Made by a program: the position numbers and the translations under genes
Assembly (NCBI GenBank): GCA_002633025.1
Contig: NMRB01001274.1
Coordinates: forward strand, 16,112-80,111
Direction of reading: 5' to 3'
Source: Notospermus geniculatus
Taxonomy: Eukaryota; Nemertea; Pilidiophora; Heteronemertea; Lineidae
Length of the DNA: 64,000 bases
Part shown: positions 1 through 11,300 of the stretch, in pieces
Position numbering within the stretch: position 1 is the stretch's first letter
Layout: the number at the start of each line of letters is the position of its first letter
The notes under the pieces: model-generated
What the model was told of the DNA's origin: nothing
The model's database searches: none
The model's input: only the letters and a program-made list of their open reading frames with translations

Positions 1-1159
1 CGATCGAGCCTGGCCGTTTGAGGTGGATCGCTGATGAAATAAAGTGGAATTGTATTGTATCAGGATCGATTTACCGTCTGGCTGAACTTCGACTCCCTGG
101 TCGGAAGTGACCTAATCCATGGCACAAAATGTAAGTCCTATTGTACAATCGGCTTATTCCAGCAATCGATGACCATGGATAGTCGTTCCTTCCGTGCTAA
201 AAAGGTAAATTTTCCCTCAGACTCATTCGTTCATCATGCGTTTCATGGGCGCAGCCATGTTTAATCAGCCGTTGGCCAATCAGATTCGGATGCTCTGAGC
301 TGGACACTCGCCACCTGGCGGTAACGAAAGTTTTGGCCTTTGCTACCAGACTCTCTCCTGTAAGAGAGAGAGGCTGGTGACGCGAGACTAAGTCCAGCAC
401 GAATTCATGCAGAGTTCTGGTGAACAGTGAGAATCGATTCAGAAATTGTATTCGGCAAAGGAACGTTTGTGGTAATCAAATTTTAAAACCTCAACGATCG
501 CAATCAATGGACGATAATACGACTCCGCAGGTTGCTTCCATTTCGTCGGAGGAAAGGTATAGGATGCCAACGATCGGCAAACACAAATCACGAATTTTAC
601 AATCAAAGAGGACGTATTTAATTTATTAATGGCTTTACGAGGCAGGACTGATTTGACTACGAATCGATAATACCAATGTGATGACTTTTTTAAAATCTTT
701 GAATGGCAACTCGTAGTCAGCATAATCGGTCTGGGTTATTTAGTTTATCATTGGGTTATTTGGTTCATCATTACAATTCATATCATCAAAAATTCATATG
801 AATTTTTTATATCATTCATATATTAAACACATGTAGATGTATACGTTTGGAATACGTATCACTTGGTGTGGCAGGAATCTAAAGTCCCCCACGAATCTGA
901 CTCTTGTTCAACAAGGGATTATAATACATGGCCATACAGAAAGAAATAGGAGTCTCAGGAATGCAAGTCCGAGTCACAATAGTCAGATTGTTAGACTTGC
1001 ATTGGAATATGAGTTCCTAAGTCGAGAGAGCCTCTTTAATATGTTTAACACTACATGTCGTCTGGCCTTTGCCCTCAATTTGCATGCAAACTAAGGGTAT
1101 ATATGAATTATCATTATTTTCCTCATTACTTTCACCTTACATTTGCCCTCTCTCTCTAG
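1..1159. other. No gene recognised (left edge)
   Basis: I see no coding exon here. The open frames are short and resemble no family I know. The sequence is moderately AT-rich and probably belongs to an intron of the receptor gene whose exons start at 1160, because the first recognised exon begins in phase 1 and so needs an upstream exon. Confidence 0.4.
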
Positions 1160-2214
1160 GCATGGCAGCTGAGATGTATTATTCAGGTAAAATCATTGGC
1201 CTCATAGGTCCAGCGTGTACGCATGCGCTTGAGCCCGTTGCCAGGCTGGCGGGATATTGGAACATAGCCATCGTTACAGGTAAAATATTCGAAAGACGGC
1301 AACATTCCATCTTTGTGGCTGTCACGTCACAACATCACAAAGCATCGATAAGCTGTAGCTGAAAAAAATCACCAAACCTTTTTTAAAAGACTCAAATATT
1401 TTTAATTTAAAGTAATATTTTCCATACCGCACTCGATTTTTGAAGTTTTTAAAGGCTAACCTTGGAAGAATTCAAAAGACAGGCGTACAATTTGAATAAG
1501 AACACAGACTCATAATTCCAGTGATTTTAGACCTCATTTTTAGAGTCATCCAAGGCAAAGCATCTCTGTCACTACTTAAAGGTACTCTAGTTCGAATTGT
1601 AAACATTACGGTTTGTTTATTTACACGTTGATTATAATAGTTATTTTTCCCCGGACAGGTGCAGCACCGTGTATACCAAAACATTAATGTTATCTATTTT
1701 TATATCTATATAGATAAATATTCTTGTAACTGAAATATATTTATGATTTTACGCTCAAAATCAAACAAAAAGTTGTGAAAGGCGAGATTTAATTCGATTT
1801 GTTAGTACCAGAAGTTGACAATAGGTGGCACATCGTAATGTTTACAATTCGAACTAGAGCACCTTTAAAGTGGTAACGCATCCCTTGACAGAATTATACA
1901 GTGAAAAACACCCTTCACAGGTTTAGGTGACAGTGGGCGCTTCAAGAACAAAACAGACTTTCCGACCCTAACAAGAATGGCCTACTGCCAGTGCCGTCTT
2001 CGAAAGGTCTTCGGTAGCGTATTCACAAGATTTAACTGGACTGACATTGTCCTGGTGTACGACAGCAGTCACGTTCATTCGGACATCCTGGCAAAAACAC
2101 TATATGAAGGCCTCCAAAAGCAAAAGATTTATCCAAAGACGGTGCAGTTCTACAGCAACATTCAAGTTGATTACGAGCGAGACGTTCTGAAGCCCGCCAG
2201 TGAACATGGACGGA
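1160..2214 (+). CDS. Guanylyl cyclase / natriuretic-type receptor ligand-binding domain, two exons (partial)
   Basis: Two exons encode part of a type I periplasmic-binding-like receptor domain (ANF_receptor family). Exon A is 1160-1279, after a pyrimidine-rich acceptor ending CTCTCTAG and before donor GTAAAA. It encodes IIGLIGPACTHALEPVARL followed by YWNIAIVTG, matching the GP-C-x-PVA-x-YW core of guanylyl cyclase receptors. Exon B is 1921-2214, with acceptor TTCACAG and donor GTAAGA. It encodes FPTLTRMAYCQCRLRKVFG, then FNWTDIVLVYD, typical of the same family. Both exons start and end in phase 1 and join in frame. No signal peptide, transmembrane, kinase-like or cyclase exon is visible before the next gene at 4280. 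The rest either lies outside the window or is lost. The role, binding an extracellular ligand, is inferred from the family only. Confidence 0.75.
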
Positions 2215-2656
2215 GTAAGAGTTATTTATGTATTTTTGCTCCCAAACGCAACTCCTTAAAAGTATTCCGCCTCAACCTACATGTATTGAGTGGAGGCCGA
2301 CAGAGTTGGAAGTCTTATTCCAAACTGCAAACCTTTTTGGGAGTTTTGTGGATCCTGGAGGCTTGGTTGACAGGCCTACATGTACTTTTAAAAGTACATG
2401 ATCATAACTGCAACATTGCTTTCGTTTGAATTCTAATGTCACATCAAGAATACGTATACTTCTACTCTGATCTTATTTCAAACTCTCATGTCATGTAACA
2501 TCAGGTTAGATTTTTTTCCCAAAATTGTCGGCAAATTTCTTTCTTTCGGCAAATTTCTTTCTGTTGGCAATCCATCGTTTCGTACAATGTGTTTTTTCTC
2601 CGTTGATCTTATGTGCTAATGTTTGAAGGTAGGCCTATCTAAAAATGACAGGGATG

Positions 2657-3855
2657 CCCTTATAAAAATTGAGCATTAAATTTTAATACTAAAACTACTA
2701 AAAATGAGTATTAATAATTTAATAGTTATTTCGGAATAACTATTAAAAGTTAATACTCATAATTATCAAAGTTAATACTCGTGGGCATCAAAAAATTAGT
2801 AATCACGAACACCAAAGTTGAGTATTATTTAGTACTCATGATTATTAAAGTTTGTACTCGTGAGAGACAACAGTTTATAATCACGAACACCAAAGTTGAG
2901 TACTATTTAGTACTCATGATTATTAAAGTTTGTACTCGTGAGAGACAACAGTTTATCAGGAGGTGAGACACCTGATGTGATCAAAAAACCTGATCAAGGG
3001 ACTTAGTAAGGCCTAAAGTCACGCCAGAACTATTATAGTTCTAATGTTTAATATACGAGACTTTTCAACACTTGGCACAAAATAATTGTTTTAGTTGTGT
3101 GGTTTTAGTAAACGGGCCAGGTCATACCTATAGCATGTACTCCTTCAACTACAAGGCAGATATTGACAACCGGTCTTTTTATTCCTATAATATGGATAAC
3201 AAGCTTGTATCTTATGGATTTTTATTTTCATTTTGGGGATCATAATTATTATTCCGAAGTCGAATAGCTGTGAGTGACAAATGTGATGGGGACACAACGA
3301 AATCCATGCACAGAGGCATGATTGGTTGTCGTTTTATTTCCCTATGTTTTACATTGGTATCAGTAGATACATTAATACGAGCAAAGAAGTCAAAATTTGC
3401 ATTTTGATTACCCTTACTTCAGCTGAATATCAGTATAATACTTGAGTATTAAGCTGTCGGACGATTAACATAATACTCATGTAAAGTATGAGTATTAATT
3501 GAGTACGAGCATTAATTTAGTACTCAGAGCATTAAATTAGCAGTTTGATTATTAAGCAAGCTTCACCTGAATATTAATTCATACTTGAGTATTAAGTTAA
3601 CAGTTAGACTATAAACATAGTATTAAACATAATACTCATGTAGGTTGGAATATTAATTTAATACTATGACTATCAAATTTAATACTTACAGTTCTCCGGA
3701 ATATTATCTCAGTACTATTAACTATTAATTTGACCAATAATATCAAAGTTAATGTTCAATAATACTAAAATAATACTCAAAAATATTAAATTTAATGGTT
3801 TTACTATTAATTTTATAGTTTTACTACTAAAGTTAATGCTCAATTTTTATAAGGG
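2657..3855. mobile_element. 1.2-kb AT-rich terminal-inverted-repeat element
   Basis: The ends are inverted copies of one another: CCCTTATAAAAATTGAGCAT at the left and its reverse complement at 3834-3855. The interior is very AT-rich and consists largely of short palindromic words around TAATACTCA / TGAGTATTA. It includes a 78-bp direct repeat at about 2798-2875 and 2877-2955. There is no coding capacity. This is most simply a non-autonomous DNA transposon with internal satellite-like structure. I cannot define a clean target-site duplication. Confidence 0.6.
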
Positions 3856-4279
3856 ATAGTTTCACTTAACCATGGAGACTTTTGTCACAGAGGTGAGCAC
3901 AATGGCCCTGGCCATTTCATCTTAAAAATCACAATGTTTTTTTTTTGTGAATTCACTTTGTAGTGTTGATCAAGATGACATTTGGCTCCCATCAATTTAT
4001 AAAAGGTGCGTATGCAAAATTGCCTACACACTGTGTACTGTAGGCCTAGTAATATTCTCAAGTGCAGTCTCTTTTATCATCACGTGGGCCATTTTTTAGG
4101 CCGAGAGTCAGAAAATGTTGAAAATGTGTGTGGAGAAATGAAAGTCCATCACGCCGTGCAGTCGGCCTACATGGCACATGACGTCACCGTGACCATGGTG
4201 ACGTCAGTTTGCGTTTTGACAATCCGCGACTTGCCACCGAGTCAACTTCACTCGCATTTCGACCGACCAGGCGCAGAAA

Positions 4280-7200
4280 ATGGATTTTGCAGTCCCACAA
4301 GCAAGAGTCCCGGGCGTATTAACAGTGCTCGTGGGCATAAGCAACTTGATAGAATTCATTGCACTCGGCCTTTGGATCGGCCTATGGTCAAGCGATCTTG
4401 CCGGAAGCTTTTGGTTGCTCATCGTTGCTGGGACGTTGGCCTTTTTCTCATCTCTGCCATCAAGGACACGTGCAGTTTCCATTGCATCCCTCGTCTTCAA
4501 TTGTTGCTCGTGTTGCAGCTTGATTTACTTGGTAAGCCTCGATGGCCTTTATCGTTTATCTGTTCAACTGTGAAGTAGGTCATAATTTTCATATTTTGAG
4601 TTTGTTTCTTGCATTTTAGGCCCTGTGACCGGTAGCTAAGCCTAGGCCTACCTCTTGGCCTATCTAGGCCTAGGCCTAGGGCCTGCTAACGGTAGGTTCG
4701 TGGGCCTGGCCCCAGGCCCTAGGCCTACCGTAGTAAAGTCGTGATTAAAAGGCATGATTGACCCCACCGGGATCCATTCAAATTTGTGTACTGATTCAAT
4801 TTCAATTAGGCTAGGACCTCATACAAAAAATACAAATAGGCCTAGGCTACGTACCGAGTAGGCCTAGCCTAGGCTACCTAGGTAGGAGGCCTAGACATGC
4901 TAGGCCAGCCAATGGGAGCAGTCAGTCAGCAGCGAAGAGGGCAGCGAAGTTCTAGCGGACCAATACAATAGAAAATTCTCCTGATTGGTGCTCAATCAAC
5001 CATGAAGATGAAGGGATCCGCTGGGCATTGAATTCGGCCGTAGTGACACCTATTGGTCAACTGACCGACAGCTCCTATTCTCTTCGGATCCGATCGGGTA
5101 GGCCTACCCCTACCTTATACCCCCATCACACTGAAGTCGTTCTCAAAACGTCCTGCCCCGTCCTAAAAAATCGTAAAACGGGCTAGAACGTGTACCCTTG
5201 GCCAAATAATGCTTCGGTGTACTGGAGCACACTTCCCATCCACGAAGTTCGTAAAAAGACTGTAAAACGTTGCCACTACGTCCACTCCGTTCGCACACAG
5301 TTTGAACCCGTTCGGCAAAATTTTCAAGAACGTACTGAGAACTAGCTCAGTGTGATGGGGGTATTACATGCCTTACCCTTCTTATCATGCTACGTCACCA
5401 CGTTTTTTTTTACTTTGCAGTTTATCGTGGTAGTGATTCATCTCGTCCTCAGCAGCATTCCCACCTACAATGCGGTGAGTCGTCAAATCTTTCCATTTAG
5501 TTTCGGCTACGAACTCAACGTTCCAGTGCCAGTGATATTAGGGAGGTTTAGAAATCAAACGATAAACGTGAACTTTACGACAACGTTATTTTTCATACTA
5601 CATTTACACACATAACCAGATTTTATATTTCGGTGCAAAAATAACGTTGTTGTTTACTTTTGTCATTTGATTTCTACATCTCTGCGACATTTTCCTACCC
5701 TTTAGTACTAGGCCTACTGATGACCATCATCCCACTGGTGCACTGGTGTTTCGTCAGATTTGCGAAACATCACTAACTTTCATTGCCCGGGTGAGTGTGG
5801 GGAGGGAGGAGGAGCTGACAAAACCTAAAACTAACAGCAAAATGACCACGACAACGGCCAAAAAATTTTAAAAACGCCAAAAATGAATTTGGTTAAATTC
5901 CATGAACGAATTCCATACGGTTTTTGACTGCTCCTCCCTGCCCACTCTCTTTTCTTATACTGTATTCTTAATGGGCAAGAAAAGTGGTCAAGAAACCAGG
6001 ATTTGAGTGATAAATCGTGGAATGTGGCGTGCCAAACTTTGATAATGGCAAACATAAGGGGTCTTTCCCAATGCTCAGTGTACTGAGTACGAGAGTAGTT
6101 AGTAAAACAGTAAGTTGGCCTAAGGCCGAGTGCACACTGGAACTTTGAAGCGAAGCAAATTTCGCCAAGCGATGCTACATTGGCGTTTTCCAACTATTGA
6201 GAGCGATCAGTGCTGTCTTTGAAGAACTTTGACTTCGCAGGAAATTGCTTTTGAACGAATTAGGTCAAGGATTGATGACGCGGCAGCTTCTGCGTATGAT
6301 GAGAAATAGGTCGATTTCGTGAGGTCATGCATTTTCCAACCAGGCAGCTGTTTGGATGACGTATGAACATTCTGTGCACTCCACACATGGGATCGAGCAA
6401 CTCGGACATGTTCGCCGATGTGGATAGTTCACGTGGCGTTCGGGGATGCCTTTGTATGGCATGTATGGGGTCTATACATGTACGATTCTTTTTTTTTTGA
6501 AAAACCACATCAGGTCGATCATCCCACTCTTTTAATCCCAAATATAAACTGCGCCCTGGTTCCGATAACCCCTGGGTCAGCACGAGTGGTGGTCAAGAAC
6601 GGAGGATTCGAAAACGCCCTATAGGTGTCACGTCTGCTGTATAAGTCATCATGTGACCAAATGGTGCTCCCCATTGTAGGCCTATTGATCGCTGGCAGCA
6701 GGCCTACACAATGGAATGATTATGGCGCGTATATTCTGTACAGCTGTCGCAATTATGTGCACGAGCACGGCCGTCTGGCAACCAAACGTAGTCGGATGTG
6801 TTGTCAACATGGAGAAGTCCAGGCTTAAAACGCTCGCCGATGATATTTCTGAAATGCTAAATTTTCTGGAGGAAAAATATCCCAAAGATGAAGACATCAA
6901 CCAACGATTCACCTAAAGCGGAGTCTCTGGATACCGATGATAACTCGTCTATTGAAAAGTGTATAGAAAACACGAAAACATTGAACCGACGTATGAGCAA
7001 CAAACACAACTCTGTTTATTTGGCTGCCCTACAAGGGGAAATTCTATTCACGTTACATCAACTGTGTAGGTCGAAGAAAAAAAAGGGGAGATCCTGGGAA
7101 AAAGCCCTAAACGCCCTAAGCTTTTCACGGTCGTACGCCAGTTTTCTGAAGCGTCTGGCACGTTTATGCCGGGAGTATGAGACGTTTATGGAGTGTGGTG

Positions 7201-8222
7201 CATTGTCTTTGCACTTCATAAAAAACAATTTCAGCACAGTTGAAGCTGCATGCCAAAAGATCTGGGGACAATAAACGAGTAAGTAGCTTTGTACGAAATG
7301 GTTCCCAATTTATCCCAAACAGATAAAAATGGCTCACGCGTGTTACACTCATTTCTGGGCTCCATCGAACCAAGAAATGGTCAAGAAACCAGGATTTGAG
7401 TGATATATCCTGAATGTGGCGTGCCAAACTTTGGCAAACGTAGAGATCTTCCCAACGCTCACGGTACTCGTACGAGAGTAGTGAAGTAACATTTTCCCCC
7501 GCTCGTGATCAATGGTTTGGTGGGTGAACACCTTTAGAACTGTTTTGAATGATAACATAATGGGCTAAAACTAACAGGCGGGAAATGGGTTAGAATCTAA
7601 TGTAATTTACATACGCTCCATGGAATGACTCTTCATACAAACGAAAGTAGACCGAACACTGTCCTGATTAAAAATACTAGGACAGACGCGAGCAAATGCT
7701 TAAAACCATCATGGCGCCCGCTGGTCTATATTTAGCTCGGCGTCGGTCTACAAGCATTGCTCTTGGAGCTGTAGAATGACGTCACTAGCCGGGAAGCGAA
7801 TTTTTTCGCAGCCGGGAATCCGCCGTAGATCATTTTGCTTTCACCGGTCTTCGAATGCAAGCTGCCCAGATGACCGGGTACCAGTCTGTCTTGTCAAAGG
7901 GGAGTATTGATAGTTGGTGTACACAATGGATATAATGCCACGTATATAAGATCTACATACTCTGCGCAGCAACAGCTGGCATGCTGTGGCAATGTAAACG
8001 AACGGCGATCACGGATCAGTCTGTGCATGTATTGGAAACATGGAGAAGTCGAGGCTAAAAACGCTCGCCCATGACATTTCTGAAATGTTGAATTTTCTTG
8101 AGGAAAAATATCCCAACGATGAAGATATCAAGGCGATGAATGAACAGTTCTGGTTACGATACCCGGAACTTAGTGATCCTGAGACAACGAGGCCCGAAGA
8201 CCAGCCGACGGATATAGGCCTA

Positions 8223-8265
<43 letters not shown>

Positions 8266-8368
8266 GTGATGGAACAAGGCGATGAATGAACAGTTCTGGT
8301 TACGATACCCGGAACTTAGTGATCCTGAGACAACGAGGCCCGAAGACCAGCGGACGGATAAAGGCCTA

Positions 8369-8399
<31 letters not shown>

Positions 8400-11300
8400 G
8401 TGATGGAACTGTTTCTGGGAAGCGTTCATTTAGTGTCGATGAGGTGGTGACGATGATAAATGATTCCTTGGATTCATTTGCCTCGACGACCAACGATTCA
8501 CCTAAAGCGGAGTCTCTGGATACCGATGATAACTCGTCTATTGAAAAGTGTATAGAAAACACGAAAACATTGAACCGACGTATGAACAACAAACACAACT
8601 CTGTTTATTTGGCTGCCTTACAAGGGGAAATTTTATTCACGTTACATCAACTGTGTAGGTCGAAGAAAAAAAAGGGGAGATCCTGGGAAAAAGCCCTAAA
8701 CGCCCTAAGCTTTTCACGGCCGTACGCCAGTTTTCTGAAGCGTCTGGCACGTTTATGCCGGGAGTATGAGACGTTTATGGAGTGTGGTGCATTGTCTTTG
8801 CACTTCATAAAAAAACAATTTCAGCACAGTTGAAGCTGCATGCCAAAAGATCTGGGGACAATAAACGGCGAGTAAGTAGCTTTGTACGAAATGGTTCCCA
8901 ATTTCCCATTTGTGGAGGAATTCTGATGTAAAATAGTTAGGATCGGGTACCAGTCTACCGTAGATCATTTGCTTTCACCGGTCTTCGAATGCAAACTGCC
9001 CAGAAGACCGGGTACCAGTCTATCCTGAAAGGGGAGTATTGATCGTTGGTGTACACAATGGATAATGCCACGTATAGATCTAGGTAGATCTACTCTGCGC
9101 AGCAATAGCTGGCATGCTGATGTGGCAATGTATACGGCGATCACGGATCAGTCTGTGCATGGAAACATGGAGAAGTCCAGGCTTAAAACGCTCGCCGATG
9201 ATATTTCTGAAATGTTGAATTTTCTTGAGGAAAAATATCCCAACGATGAAGATATCAAGGCGATGAATGAACAGTTCTGGTTACGGTACCCGGAATTAGG
9301 TAATCCTGAGACGACGAGGCGGCCGACGGATGGAACTGTTTCGGGGGATGCTAGGAAGCATTCAGGTGTTAGTGTCGAGGAGGTGGTGAAGATGATAAAG
9401 GATTCCTTGGGAGATATTGCTTTCACGACCAACGTCCAGTTAGTTAAGGTGGAGTCTCTGGATATCGATGATGGGCCTAATACGTCTATTGAAAAGTGTG
9501 TAGAAAACCTAAAAACGTTGAATCGGAGCATGAAATATCGCCTACAACACCCGATTTATTTGGCTGCCCAACAAGGGGAGATCCTATTGACGTTACATCA
9601 ACTGTGTAGGAGAGACAGGAGATCCTGGGAAAAAGCCCTGAAAGACACTGACAGGATCACACCAGCGCAGGCATGTTTTTTGAAGCGCGTGGCATATTTA
9701 TGCCAGTATTATAAGAATTTTATGGAGTGTGGATTGTCATTGGACTTTATTAAAAGAAATTTCAGGACGGTTGAAGCTGCGTGCCTAAAGATCTGGGGAA
9801 AAATAAACGAATAGGCCTAGGCCTAAGTCATGTAAGTAGCTTTGTACGAAATGGTTCTGAATAATTTACCTCAAACAGATAGGCCCTAAAAGTAGACATA
9901 TACTGTGAAAGTCGGCATGACAGGTCAGAAGGGGTAAACAAACATATGGGCCCAGTGCATTTGTAGGCTACAGACGGTAAGCATCATGAAGCTGTAAGAA
10001 CCACTGTGCTCAGGATGGGTAAGCATAGGAGCCAACTGTACCAACGGCAATGCACCAGGCCCCCCTGACCTGTCATGGCGACGCGTGTTCCCATCATTTC
10101 TTGGTTCCTTACGGGGTTCCTACCCGGTGTCGGGAATCGAACCCAGGAAAAAGAAGGAGTAAAAAATTCAAATTCGATATGATTTATTGAATCAAGAACC
10201 CTCGGAGGGGTATATAGAACTATATTATATACATTGATTGATAGCCACGGGAAAATGTCGGGCTATTGCAGCTATTAGTCACGTGACATGCGACAGATGG
10301 TTGAGAATCTATTTTTAGCCCATTTTCACAAAATACATACCGGTAGGCCCCTTTCGAAAGTCACCCATTTCGGCGCGGAGGGTAAAAACAAATAGGAAAA
10401 TGCATTAGGTTTTGCCAGAAATAACTGCCAGAAACGCTTGTTTGGCAGAAATGTGGCGATGGTCAAACCATTGAGAAGCGTGGGAAAAAATTGGGGCGTC
10501 ATCGGACTCCGTAAATTTTTCGAGAAGATTTTCTACAATAGGTGGATTAACAGACACTTTAAACCTTCTATTGTTCAGTTGAAGAAAAACGCAGAAATCT
10601 TCAAAATTTGATCGATGACACCCAATTTTTTCACAAATTTCTCAATGAATTAGCCCTCATAACATGCCTGCCAAATTTCAAGCGTTTCTGACAGTTATTT
10701 CTGCAATTTCTGGCAAAACTTAATGCGTTTTCCCATTTGATTTTACCCTCGGCGCCGAAATGGCGGACTTTCGAAAGGGGCCTATTGTATGCAATCTATT
10801 GCTTTTCGGTTGGACTAAATGCCCGTTGTAAACCTAGGCCACCGGTTGCCAAAAGCTGTCGTAGTAGTACATGTACTGGAAAAATCGTAGGTGTACAACG
10901 AAATCACCCTTTATGAGCCTCATTTATAATTTTTAGTGCAAGAAAATTCTACGTGTACAAAGGCATAAGGCATGTAAGGCAAAATGAAATTCGTTGATAA
11001 TGCTCCGATTACACAGAGGTACACGGTATTCGGACACGCTGGTAAACAATAGGGAGTTTTCGCAAAGCCCCCGAAATGCCAACGCGAACGTCTATCCTTT
11101 TGTTCGGTGCTCTCTTCGTGGCATCGAACAATGGGTTTGGCGTTTCGGGGGCTTGCCGCTTTGCGAAACCCCGCTAATGGCTTCACACACCTGTTGCTTT
11201 CGTTTACCATTTATGATTTCACCTTACCTTTTTATGTTTTTGCCAGTAAAGGGGTAAGACCTGGAGGTCCTTCCCTTGAGTGTCCGGGTGTGCTAGCTGA

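Noticed and set aside
8170-8598. Minus-strand poly-Ser/poly-His frame
   Set aside because: Antisense of the (GAT)n runs in the ORF family copy 2.
10100-10160. tRNA-like B-box (GGGAATCGAACCC)
   Set aside because: No matching A-box or cloverleaf could be drawn with confidence. At most a SINE remnant.
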